This document shows, one piece after another, positions 18,512-26,323 of a stretch of 64,000 bases of DNA. The position numbers were made by a program, and so were the translations under genes. Positions within the stretch are counted from its first letter, which is position 1, and each line of letters starts with the position of its first letter. Location of the stretch: contig NC_008268.1 of the NCBI RefSeq assembly GCF_000014565.1, positions 3,658,001-3,722,000 on the forward strand, given 5' to 3'. This DNA is from Rhodococcus jostii RHA1. Lineage in GTDB: Bacteria > Actinomycetota > Actinomycetes > Mycobacteriales > Mycobacteriaceae. Under the pieces are notes generated by a model that saw only the letters and a list, made by a program, of their open reading frames with translations, searched no databases and was not told where the DNA came from.

Positions 18512-19772
18512 GTTGGATCCCGCGGGTCTCGGGGAGGAAGAACAGGGCGAAGACGGCGATGGCGTACCCGAGCGCACCGAAGATCATTGCGCCGCCGATA
18601 CCCAGCTGGGTGGCCGCCAGGAAACCGACGACCGCGGGGAACACGGCACCGACCGCGCGGCCGAAGTTGTAGGTGAAGCCCTGACCCGTGCCGCGGGACT
18701 GCGTCGGGTACAGCTCGGACAGGAACGATCCGAATCCGCTGAAGATCGCCGACGTGCAGAAGCCGAGGGGGAAGCCCAGGATCAGGATCAACGTGTTCGC
18801 ACCCTCGGGCACCTGGGTGTAGCCGACCATGAAGATCGCCGACAGGAACGCGAACAGCTGCATGGTCCGCTTGCGGCCCAGCTTGTCGGTGAGGATGCCG
18901 CCGCTGACGTAACCGAGGAACGCACCCGAGATCAGGACGGCGAGGTACCCGCCGGTGCCGACGACGTCGAGTCCGCGCGAGGTCTTCAGGAATGTGGGCA
19001 GCCAGGACGCCAGCGTGTAGTAGCCGCCCTGCACACCGGTGGCGAGCAGCGACGCGAGCACGGTAGTGCGGAACAGTCCACCGCGGAAGATGGCGGCGAA
19101 CGAGCCCGTCTGCTTGCCCGCGGACTCGCGGCGCTCCGTGACGACCTCGGGGTCCTTCAGATTCCGGCGAACCCAGATGATGAGGAAGGCGGGCAGCACA
19201 CCGGTGAAGAACAGCACGCGCCACGCGACGTCGGGGTCGAACAGCTGGAAGACGACGGTGTAGACGATCACCGCCAGCGCCCAGCCGACTGCCCACGCAC
19301 TCTGCACGAAGGCGACCGCCCGGCCCCGGTACTCGGCCCGGGCGTACTCGGCCACGAGAATCGCACCCGCCGCCCACTCGCCGCCGAAGCCGAGGCCCTG
19401 GAAGGCGCGGAAGACGAGCAGCGTCTCGAAGTTCTGCGCAAACCCGCACAGCACCGTGAAGATCGTGTACGTCGCGACGGTGACCTGCAGGGTGCGGACC
19501 CGGCCGATCTTGTCGACGAGGATGCCGGCGAGGGCACCGCCTAGCGCGGACACCACCAGCGTCACCGTCGTCAGCAGGCCTGCCTGACCGGTGGTGAGGC
19601 CGAAGTAGGCGGCGATGGCCGCGAGGCCGAGCGGGAGGACCTGGAAGTCGTAGGAATCCAGTCCGTACCCGCCGAACGCCCCGATGAAGGCTCTCTTTCC
19701 CTTCGGCCCGAGGGTGCGGAACCAGTCGAAGGGGCGCGCCTGCGCGACCTCGGTCTGTGTATCTGTGGTCAT
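18504..19772 (-). CDS. MFS transporter (sugar/acid symporter type), first gene of the pxp operon
   Basis: A 422-residue protein with 12 predicted membrane segments. MFS signatures are DKIGRVRT after TM2 (residues ~86-93) and [20 protein letters not shown] in TM4-5, the latter typical of metabolite:proton symporters of the aromatic-acid/sialic-acid group; DKLGRKRTM repeats the loop motif in the second half. As first gene of the pxp/DUF1445/GDH operon it probably imports the starting compound (5-oxoproline, D-glutamate or a derivative); B. subtilis uses an unrelated NRAMP-like transporter (YcsG) in the equivalent place. Start ATG 19772. Transcription would begin in the 175-bp gap shared with the divergent GntR gene. 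Confidence 0.85.
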   Translation of the reverse strand: MTTDTQTEVAQARPFDWFRTLGPKGKRAFIGAFGGYGLDSYDFQVLPLGLAAIAAYFGLTTGQAGLLTTVTLVVSALGGALAGILVDKIGRVRTLQVTVATYTIFTVLCGFAQNFETLLVFRAFQGLGFGGEWAAGAILVAEYARAEYRGRAVAFVQSAWAVGWALAVIVYTVVFQLFDPDVAWRVLFFTGVLPAFLIIWVRRNLKDPEVVTERRESAGKQTGSFAAIFRGGLFRTTVLASLLATGVQGGYYTLASWLPTFLKTSRGLDVVGTGGYLAVLISGAFLGYVSGGILTDKLGRKRTMQLFAFLSAIFMVGYTQVPEGANTLILILGFPLGFCTSAIFSGFGSFLSELYPTQSRGTGQGFTYNFGRAVGAVFPAVVGFLAATQLGIGGAMIFGALGYAIAVFALFFLPETRGIQLD

Positions 19773-19837
19773 GGCACCTCGCCTGAAGAAGGGATGTAAC
19801 TGCCGGAAGAAACGGTGTAACTCCCATCACGGTACAA

Positions 19838-19880
19838 ATCGTTCAACGATCCTGCAATACCCTGAGAGGATCGTTTAACA
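19838..19880. promoter_or_regulatory. Probable GntR operator pair between the pxp operon and its regulator
   Basis: A perfect palindrome ATCGTTCAACGAT lies at 19838-19850, and a partial second copy ATCGTTTAACA at 19870-19880, 32 bp apart. They sit in the divergent gap between the MFS gene (minus) and the GntR gene (plus). Six-base arms around one central base match the usual form of FCD-type GntR operators. Regulation of both directions by the adjacent GntR protein is inferred. Confidence 0.7.
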
Positions 19881-19947
19881 TGGAAGACATCGCGGAACCG
19901 AGCTCACAACTATGATTGCGGTCGAGATCGAAACCTGAGGAGTGGAC

Positions 19948-20655
19948 TTGACCAGCTCGAATGCCCTTCGCGGCGATGCGCATTCCCGCCTGGCCGCTCA
20001 CCGCGGCCTGCTCGAACGCACCAGCAGGACCACCCGGGTCGCCGGCATTCTGCGGGACGCGATCATCGACGGAACGTTCCGACCAGGGGCGCGACTGTCC
20101 GAACCCGACATCTGCGCCGCCCTCGACGTCTCCCGCAACACCGTGCGCGAGGCCTTCCAGATCCTCATCGAAGACCGGCTCGTCGCGCACGAACTCAACC
20201 GCGGCGTCTTCGTCCGCGTGCCCACCGCCGAGGACATCACCGAGCTGTACATCTGCCGGCGCGTCGTCGAATGCGCCGGTGTCAACGGATTCGATCCCGC
20301 CACCGGCGACCTGTCGCGCGTCGCCGAGGCCCTCGACCTGGCCGACGAACGGTACGCCGTCGAAGACTGGACCGGAGTCGGCACCGCCGACATCCACTTC
20401 CACAGCGCCCTCGCCAGCCTCAACAACAGCAATCGCATCGACGAACTGATGCGCAGCGTGTGGAACGAGGCGCGACTCGTCTTCCACGTCATGGACGACG
20501 CCCACCGATTCCACGGCCCGTACCTCACCCGCAATCACGAGATCTACGACGCCCTGGCGGCCGGCAACACCGAAGCCGCAGGTCAGCTACTCAAGACCTA
20601 CCTCGAAGACGCCGAGGCGCAGATCCTGGGGGCGTACCGCCCCGTGAGCGGTTGA
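19948..20655 (+). CDS. GntR-family regulator (FCD domain), divergent from the pxp operon
   Basis: About 235 residues. The winged helix occupies residues ~28-90 (RVAGILRDAIIDGTFRPGARLSEPDICAALDVSRNTVREAF) and an FCD ligand-binding domain fills the rest (HFHSALASLNNSNR, LTRNHEIYDALAAGNTEAAG supply the usual His/Asp metal positions). TTG 19948 is preferred because TGAGGAG ends 6 bases upstream; an in-frame GTG at 19942 overlaps that box. It probably senses an organic acid or amino acid and controls the pxp/GDH operon. The last codons (RPVSG and stop) fall inside palindromic repeat copy D. Confidence 0.87.
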   Translation: MTSSNALRGDAHSRLAAHRGLLERTSRTTRVAGILRDAIIDGTFRPGARLSEPDICAALDVSRNTVREAFQILIEDRLVAHELNRGVFVRVPTAEDITELYICRRVVECAGVNGFDPATGDLSRVAEALDLADERYAVEDWTGVGTADIHFHSALASLNNSNRIDELMRSVWNEARLVFHVMDDAHRFHGPYLTRNHEIYDALAAGNTEAAGQLLKTYLEDAEAQILGAYRPVSG

Positions 20656-20698
20656 CGAGTCCAGAGACTCCTCAACCACGCACGGGCGCGAAGCGCCC
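20629..20698. repeat. Palindromic intergenic repeat, family 1, copy D
   Basis: It lies between the convergent GntR genes and overlaps the 3' end of both: the plus-strand stop at 20653-20655 and the minus-strand stop at 20672-20674 are inside the element. Inner arms are GTGAGCGGTTGACGAGTC and GACTCCTCAACCACGCAC; the outer right block is GGGCGCGAAGCGCCC. The element therefore encodes the C-terminal residues of both proteins as well as forming the hairpin. Confidence 0.8.
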
Positions 20699-21367
20699 GT
20701 AGAAGCCCTCGATGTGCTCCCGCACCAGGCCGGCGGCCTCGGCGCCGTGCCCGTCGCGGAGGGCGGCGACGATGCCGCGGTGCTCGCAGCGGAGGTGGGT
20801 CGCGACGGCAGGCCAGTCGTCGAGGAGCGGAACGGCCTGCATGACGTAGCCGTGAATCGAGTCGCGGAGCGAGACCATCATCGCCTCGACGAGGACGTTG
20901 CCCGCGAGTCCGGCCATCGCGACGTGCAGGTCGGCGTCGAGCCGGTGGAACGCCTCGGGTGAGAGGTCCTCGTCGTCCATCGCGTCGAGCAGTGTGTCGA
21001 TGGCCGAGAAGTCGAGGTCGGGGGCCTGTCCGGCGGCTTCCTGCACCGCCCACGACTCGAGCAGTGTGCGTGTCTGGACGACGTCGTGGATGGGTAGCGT
21101 GCGCGTCGCCATGTGCAGTCGGATGGCTGCGCCGATGGACGCGGCCGGGTCGGCGGCCACGATCGCGCCCGCGTCCGGTCCGGACCCGACGGCCGTGCGG
21201 ACGATGCCCATGGCCTCGAGCACGCGCATGGCCTCGCGGACGGACGACCGTCCGACCCCCAGTTCCTCGGCGAGTGCGCGTTCGGCGGGCAGACGACCGC
21301 CGACGGTGAGTTTGCCTGCCGCCAGATCCTGCTCGATGCGGTGCAGGACGACCTCGTGTGTGCGCAC
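20672..21367 (-). CDS. FadR/LldR-type GntR regulator, divergent from lutABC
   Basis: A 231-residue protein: GntR winged helix at residues ~5-70 (LPAERALAEELGVGRSSVREAMRVLEAMGIV), then an FCD domain with RTLLESWAVQEAA and the histidine-containing HLRCEHRGIVAAL near 195-207. Relatives regulate lactate use (LldR/LutR). It is divergent from lutA, with two palindromes of FadR-family type in the 79-bp gap, so lactate-responsive repression of lutABC is likely. The C-terminal RFAPVRG is encoded by the palindromic repeat. Start ATG 21367. Confidence 0.87.
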   Translation of the reverse strand: MRTHEVVLHRIEQDLAAGKLTVGGRLPAERALAEELGVGRSSVREAMRVLEAMGIVRTAVGSGPDAGAIVAADPAASIGAAIRLHMATRTLPIHDVVQTRTLLESWAVQEAAGQAPDLDFSAIDTLLDAMDDEDLSPEAFHRLDADLHVAMAGLAGNVLVEAMMVSLRDSIHGYVMQAVPLLDDWPAVATHLRCEHRGIVAALRDGHGAEAAGLVREHIEGFYGRFAPVRG

Positions 21368-21384
21368 GACGAAAGTTTACCTGG

Positions 21385-21423
21385 TGTGGTCTGACCACAG
21401 TGCGCTACTGTGGTCAGACCACA
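21385..21423. promoter_or_regulatory. Two GntR/FadR-type operators upstream of lutABC
   Basis: TGTGGTCTGACCACA at 21385-21399 and TGTGGTCAGACCACA at 21409-21423 are near-identical perfect-arm palindromes with centres 24 bp apart. TGGTCnGACCA is the general FadR-subfamily GntR operator form. They occupy the short divergent gap between the regulator (start 21367) and lutA (start 21447), and so can control both. Confidence 0.85.
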
Positions 21424-21446
21424 GCCCAGCCCGGTTGGAGTACCCG

Positions 21447-22202
21447 ATGAGAATCGCCCTGTTCGCCACGTGCCTGGCGGATGCCCTGTTCCCCGAATCC
21501 GCCACCTCGACGGTCCGCCTGCTCGAGCGGCTCGGCCACGAGGTCGTGTTCCCACCGAAGCAGACGTGCTGCGGGCAGATGCACGTCAACACCGGCTACC
21601 AGGCCGAAGCGCTCCCACTCGTCCGTCACCACGTGGAAGCGTTCGAGAGGGGACCGTCCTGGGACGTCGCGGTCGCGCCGTCCGGTTCCTGCGTCGGATC
21701 CGTCCGGCACCAGCACGCGATGGTCGCCCGCCGGTACGGGGACGAATCACTCGCGACGCGCGCCGAGGAGGTCGCGTCCCGGACGTACGAACTGTCGGAA
21801 CTGCTCGTCGACGTCCTCGGCGTCACCGACGTCGGCGCCTATTACCCGCACCGGGTGACGTACCACCCGACATGCCACTCGCTGCGGATGCTGCGCGTCG
21901 CCGACAAACCGCTGCAACTGCTTCGCGCGGTGCGGGGGATGACGCTGATCGAACTCCCCGCGGCCGAATCCTGTTGCGGCTTCGGCGGAACGTTCGCGCT
22001 GAAGAACTCCGAGACGTCGACCGCGATGCTCGCCGACAAGATGGGCAACGTCCTGAGCACGGGCGCCGAGGTGTGCAGCGCCGGCGACTCGTCCTGCCTG
22101 ATGCACATCGGCGGCGGACTGTCCCGGCTGCGCAGCGGGGTCCGCACCGTCCACCTCGCCGAGATCCTGGCGAGCACCGAGAAGATCGGGAGCAACGCAT
22201 GA
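21447..22202 (+). CDS. lutA: L-lactate utilisation protein LutA (CCG-domain iron-sulfur oxidoreductase)
   Basis: A 251-residue member of the LutA/GlcF-like family with two cysteine-rich CCG domains: FPPKQTCCGQMHVNTGY (about residues 36-52) and ELPAAESCCGFGGTFALKN (about 170-188), plus YHPTCHSLRM in between. LutABC together oxidise L-lactate to pyruvate. Start ATG 21447. The stop overlaps the lutB start by 4 bp (ATGA), giving a tightly coupled operon under the adjacent GntR operators. Confidence 0.92.
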   Translation: MRIALFATCLADALFPESATSTVRLLERLGHEVVFPPKQTCCGQMHVNTGYQAEALPLVRHHVEAFERGPSWDVAVAPSGSCVGSVRHQHAMVARRYGDESLATRAEEVASRTYELSELLVDVLGVTDVGAYYPHRVTYHPTCHSLRMLRVADKPLQLLRAVRGMTLIELPAAESCCGFGGTFALKNSETSTAMLADKMGNVLSTGAEVCSAGDSSCLMHIGGGLSRLRSGVRTVHLAEILASTEKIGSNA

Positions 22203-23680
22203 CCACGTTCCTCGGCTCGCCCACCTTCCATGCGGGCACCGGAAACATCCGGGGCACAGAATCTTTCCCCGACGCGGCGCGGAAATCACTCGCCGACACC
22301 CAACTGCGCGCCAATCTCGGCGCGGCCACCACCACCATTCGCAACAAGCGCATCGCCGCGGTCGCCGAGGTCGAGGACTGGGAGGAACTGCGGCAGGCGG
22401 GCAGCGCCCTCAAGGCGGACGTGATGGCGCGGCTCCCCGAATTGCTCGTTCAGTTCGAGGAGAACGTCACCGCCCGCGGCGGCACCGTCCACTGGGCACG
22501 CGACTCGGAGGAGGCGAACCGGATCATCACCGACCTCGTGCAGGCCACCGGCTCCGACGAGGTCGTGAAGGTCAAGTCGATGGCCACCCAGGAGACGGGC
22601 CTCAACGAGCACCTCGAGGCGAACGGGATCGCGGCGATCGAAACCGACCTCGCCGAACTCATCGTCCAACTCGGCGAAGACAAGCCGAGCCACATCCTCG
22701 TTCCCGCCATCCACCGCAACCGCGCCGAGATCCGTGAGATCTTCCTGAAATCGATGCCGGGCATCGACAAGGACATCACCGACGACCCCCGGGCGCTGGC
22801 GATGGCCGCGCGGGCACACCTTCGGCGGAAGTTCCTCTCCGCGAAGGTGGCAGTCAGCGGCGCGAACTTCGGGGTCACGGAAACCGGGACCCTCGCGGTG
22901 GTGGAGTCGGAGGGCAACGGGCGGATGTGCCTCACCCTCCCCGACACCCTCATCACCCTCATGGGCATCGAGAAACTGGTCCCGACGTTCACCGACCTCG
23001 AGGTGTTCATGCAACTGCTGCCGCGGTCGTCCACCGCCGAGCGGATGAACCCGTACACCTCCATGTGGACCGGGGTGCATCCCGGCGACGGCCCGCAGAA
23101 CTTCCACGTCGTCCTCCTCGACAACGGTCGCACCAACGTGCTGGCCGACGAGGTCGGGCGGTCGGCACTCCACTGCATCCGCTGCAGCGCCTGCCTGAAC
23201 GTGTGCCCCGTCTACGAGCGGGCAGGCGGACACGCGTACGGGTCGGTGTATCCGGGCCCGATCGGCGCGATCCTCAGCCCGCAACTCACCGGGACCACCG
23301 GCCACGACGACCCGAACGCGTCGCTGCCGTTCGCCTCGACGCTGTGCGGCGCCTGCTTCGACGCCTGCCCGGTACGCATCGACATCCCCAGCATTCTCGT
23401 GCACCTGCGCGCGGAGCAGGTCGACTCCGAGCGGCACGGGCTTCCCGGCGGCCAGGACCTCGCGATGAAGGCCGCGGGCTTCGTGATGGGGTCGGAGAAG
23501 CGCTTCGCCGCCGCCGAGACGGCGTCCAAGGTCGGCCGGGTGCTGGGCGGCAAGAAGGGACGCATCACGTCGCTGCCGTACCCGGGGTCCAAGTGGACCG
23601 CGAGCCGCGACCTCCCCTCCCCGCCGAAGGAAACCTTCCGCCAATGGTGGGCCCGCACTCACGAGGACACGACACGATGA
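22199..23680 (+). CDS. lutB: L-lactate utilisation protein LutB (iron-sulfur protein)
   Basis: A 493-residue protein of normal LutB length. The N-terminal ~300 residues carry the LUD domain (VAVSGANFGVTETGTLAVVESEGN). Two ferredoxin-type clusters follow: CIRCSACLNVCPVY (about residues 325-338) and CGACFDACPV (about 383-392). It is the electron-transfer component of the lactate oxidase complex. Start ATG 22199 overlaps the lutA stop, and its own stop overlaps the lutC start, both by 4 bp. Confidence 0.93.
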   Translation: MTTFLGSPTFHAGTGNIRGTESFPDAARKSLADTQLRANLGAATTTIRNKRIAAVAEVEDWEELRQAGSALKADVMARLPELLVQFEENVTARGGTVHWARDSEEANRIITDLVQATGSDEVVKVKSMATQETGLNEHLEANGIAAIETDLAELIVQLGEDKPSHILVPAIHRNRAEIREIFLKSMPGIDKDITDDPRALAMAARAHLRRKFLSAKVAVSGANFGVTETGTLAVVESEGNGRMCLTLPDTLITLMGIEKLVPTFTDLEVFMQLLPRSSTAERMNPYTSMWTGVHPGDGPQNFHVVLLDNGRTNVLADEVGRSALHCIRCSACLNVCPVYERAGGHAYGSVYPGPIGAILSPQLTGTTGHDDPNASLPFASTLCGACFDACPVRIDIPSILVHLRAEQVDSERHGLPGGQDLAMKAAGFVMGSEKRFAAAETASKVGRVLGGKKGRITSLPYPGSKWTASRDLPSPPKETFRQWWARTHEDTTR

Positions 23681-24288
23681 CCGCACGCGAAGAGATCCTG
23701 TCCCGGATCCGGTCGGCGCTCGCCGACGCGCCCGCCCCCGAACCCGTTCCCCGCGACTACCACCGCCTGCCTGCGTCGGGGCCCGGGGACGTCGAGTTCT
23801 TCGCCCACACCGTCGACGACTACCGCGCGCAGGTCCATCGCGCCGACGAGAGCACGGTCGCCGAGGTCGTCACCGGGCTGATCGCGGAGGGCGCGCGCGC
23901 CGTCGTCCCGCCGGACCTGCCGCTGTCGTGGCGGCCGCGACGTGACGTCGTCGTCGACGGGGCACCCGCCGAACTGTCGACGCTCGAACTCGACGCGCTC
24001 GACGTGGTCGTCACCGGTTGCACCCTCGGGATCGCCGCCACCGGGACGATCGTGCTCGACGGCGGCACCGGGCAGGGGCGGCGGGCACTGACCCTGGTCC
24101 CGGATCACCACATCTGCATCGTGCGCACCGATCAGATCGTCGACACCGTCCCGCAGGCCTTCCAGACCCTCGACGCAACCAAGCCGCTGACGTTCATCAG
24201 CGGCCCCAGCGCCACCAGCGACATCGAACTCAACCGCGTCGAGGGCGTCCACGGTCCCCGGACGCTGGACGTCGTCATAGTGCGCTGA
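23677..24288 (+). CDS. lutC: L-lactate utilisation protein LutC (LUD domain)
   Basis: A 203-residue LUD-domain protein (MTAREEILSRIRSALAD start; VTGCTLGIAATGTIVLDGG and LVPDHHICIVRTDQIVDTVP are the conserved core). It is the third part of the LutABC lactate oxidation system. Start ATG 23677 overlaps lutB. Transcription probably ends at palindromic repeat copy E, which starts directly after the stop codon. Confidence 0.92.
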   Translation: MTAREEILSRIRSALADAPAPEPVPRDYHRLPASGPGDVEFFAHTVDDYRAQVHRADESTVAEVVTGLIAEGARAVVPPDLPLSWRPRRDVVVDGAPAELSTLELDALDVVVTGCTLGIAATGTIVLDGGTGQGRRALTLVPDHHICIVRTDQIVDTVPQAFQTLDATKPLTFISGPSATSDIELNRVEGVHGPRTLDVVIVR

Positions 24289-24350
24289 CGCGCCTGTGCG
24301 TGGCTTGCGAGTCCAGAGACTCGTCAACCACTCACGGGGCGCGGAGCGCC
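24289..24350. repeat. Palindromic intergenic repeat, family 1, copy E
   Basis: It begins right after the lutC TGA and overlaps the last codons and stop (24332-24334) of the convergent hydrolase gene. Inner arms are GTGCGTGGCTTGCGAGTC and GACTCGTCAACCACTCAC, with a GGGGCGCGGAGCGCC right block. The arms are less perfect than in copies C and D, so this copy has begun to decay. Confidence 0.8.
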
Positions 24351-25153
24351 CTCGCGGCCAGATCGGCGATGGCGCGGACGATCTCCGCGCCCCCGAACAT
24401 CACGTCGTCGTTGTGCCCCGCCCCTTGCAGCACGACGGTTTCGACGGGACCGCGCGCCGCATCCGCCACGCGTGCGCTCTGGTCCGGGGGGACGACGCTG
24501 TCGGCGGTGCCGTAGACCACGGTGGTCGGCACATCGATGCGTGCGACGTACTCCGCGACGGGGAAACGGTCGCGCAGCAGCAGCCGGACCGGCAGGAACG
24601 GGTAGTGCCGGGCGCCGACGGACGCGAGGTCGACGAACGGCGACCGAAGCAACAGGCCCGCAGGCGGATGCCCGGTGGCGAGTTCGGTGACGACGCCGGT
24701 GCCGAGGCTTTCCCCGAAGTAGAGCAGCCGCTCCGGCGGCACGCGACGTTCGTCGACGAGGTACCGGTGGGCCGCTCGGACGTCGAGTGCCAGCCCGTCC
24801 TCGCCGGGGTGGCCGGGGTTGCCGCCGTACCCGCGGTAGTCGAAGAGCAGTGTGGCGAAACCGGCGGCGGCGAGGTCCGACGCCAGCAGCGCGCGGTCGG
24901 CCCTGTTGCCGGCGTTCCCGGCGGCCACGAGGACGGTCATGCGCGGGCCCCCGCTCGCGGGTGGGACGTACCAGGCACCCAGTTCGAGGCCGTCCGACGT
25001 GGTCAACGTGATGTCCTCGGCCCCGGCGATCAGTCGGTCGGCAGGCGGCACCGGCGAGTTGTCGGGGTAGTAGATCAGACGCCGCTGCAATACCCACACC
25101 CCCGCGACCAGCAGAGCGACGACTACGAGCGCAACGATGCCGACGCGGATCAT
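24332..25153 (-). CDS. Membrane-anchored alpha/beta hydrolase (BEM46/YfhR-like)
   Basis: A 273-residue protein with one N-terminal membrane helix (VGIVALVVVALLVAGVWVL) followed by RRLIYYPDNSPVPP, the standard lead-in of Bem46-like hydrolases. The oxyanion segment is LLFDYRGYGGNPG, the nucleophile elbow is GESLGTG (Ser at about 149), the acid is in VYGTADSVVPP and the histidine in GAGHNDD. It is a serine hydrolase of unknown substrate facing the outside or the membrane. ATG 25153 overlaps the upstream PHP gene by 4 bp. The C-terminal LRAP comes from palindromic repeat copy E. Confidence 0.85.
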   Translation of the reverse strand: MIRVGIVALVVVALLVAGVWVLQRRLIYYPDNSPVPPADRLIAGAEDITLTTSDGLELGAWYVPPASGGPRMTVLVAAGNAGNRADRALLASDLAAAGFATLLFDYRGYGGNPGHPGEDGLALDVRAAHRYLVDERRVPPERLLYFGESLGTGVVTELATGHPPAGLLLRSPFVDLASVGARHYPFLPVRLLLRDRFPVAEYVARIDVPTTVVYGTADSVVPPDQSARVADAARGPVETVVLQGAGHNDDVMFGGAEIVRAIADLAARALRAP

Positions 25154-26166
25154 TGCCGGATCGGTGTTCCCGCCCACTCCAGCAACTCGGCCACGGGCAG
25201 GGTGTTGATCACGTCCGACGGCTCGACTCCGCGTTCGGCGGCGCGCTCGCAGGCGTAGCCCTGCCAGGCGAGCTGACCGGTGGTGTGCGCGTCGGTGTCG
25301 ATGGAGAACTTGCACCCGCTGTTCAGTGCGAGGTCGATCAGGCGTCCCGGCGGGTCGCGGCGCTCGGGGCGGGAGTTGATCTCGACCGCGGTGCCGTACT
25401 CCCGGCACGCCTCGAACACCCGTTCCGCGTCGAACTTCGATTCGGGCCGCGGTCCCCGCGCACCCTCGACGAGCCGGCCGGTGCAGTGCCCGAGCACGTC
25501 GACGTGCGGGGACTTCACGGCCTGCAGCATCCGCTTGGTCGTCGTCGCACGGTCGGTGTCCAGGTGCGAGTGCACGCTGGCCACCACGATGTCCAGGTCG
25601 GCGAGCAGGTCGTCGTCCTGGTCGAGGGAGCCGTCGTCGAGGATGTCGACCTCGATACCGGTGAGCACGCGGAACGGCGCGAGTTCCGCGTTCAGTTCGG
25701 CGACGACGCTCAGCTGGGAGAGCAGTTGCTCCGACGACATCCCGTTCGCGACCGTCAGCCGCGGCGAGTGATCGGTGATCGCGCAGTACTCGTGGCCCAG
25801 GGCGGCCGCGCGGCGCATCATCTCCCGGATCGGGCACCGGCCGTCCGACCAGTCGGAATGGGTGTGCAGGTCGCCGCGGAGGGCGTCGAGCAGTTCGGTC
25901 CCGCCGAGGCCGATCGGCTCGGCCGCATTGCGCAGGTACATCAGATACAGCGGCACCGACTCGGCGCACTCACGGATGATCGCGGCGGCCTCGGATCCGA
26001 TGTCGGGTGGCGACACCCAGCCGCGCTCCTCCAGCTCGGCCAGTTCGTCCTCGTCCGCGTACGTCAGCACGTCGGCCGCCCGCCGGAATGCGGCGATCCT
26101 CGGTGCCTCGTCACGCGAGCGCTCGAGCCAGAACGCAATTTCCCGCAGCGCTTCGACGGGGTCCAT
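25150..26166 (-). CDS. PHP-domain metal-dependent phosphoesterase
   Basis: A 338-residue protein. The N-terminal ~95 residues are a helical region like the HhH part of PolX-type proteins (VEALREIAFWLERSRDEAPRIAAFRRAADVL). From about residue 98 a PHP domain follows with the expected metal motifs: GDLHTHSDWSDG, ITDHS, TGIEVDIL, SVHSHLD, LGHCTGR and a late SIDTDAH. Family members hydrolyse phosphate esters or histidinol phosphate; no polymerase domain is present. It is overlapped by the alpha/beta hydrolase gene and is divergent from the PhoX-like gene. The biological substrate is not clear. Confidence 0.87.
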   Translation of the reverse strand: MDPVEALREIAFWLERSRDEAPRIAAFRRAADVLTYADEDELAELEERGWVSPPDIGSEAAAIIRECAESVPLYLMYLRNAAEPIGLGGTELLDALRGDLHTHSDWSDGRCPIREMMRRAAALGHEYCAITDHSPRLTVANGMSSEQLLSQLSVVAELNAELAPFRVLTGIEVDILDDGSLDQDDDLLADLDIVVASVHSHLDTDRATTTKRMLQAVKSPHVDVLGHCTGRLVEGARGPRPESKFDAERVFEACREYGTAVEINSRPERRDPPGRLIDLALNSGCKFSIDTDAHTTGQLAWQGYACERAAERGVEPSDVINTLPVAELLEWAGTPIRQ

Positions 26167-26323
26167 CTTTCAATGGTGCACGGCTGCCGGGCTGCTGGCT
26201 AGAAGCAATTTCTGCCAGAACTTAGGGTCACCTCGTTGTCCGCACGTTCACACGCACGTTCCCTTCGTCTCGCTTACGACTTCTACGGTGCCGGAGTTGT
26301 CCACATTCGAATCGGGAGCCACG

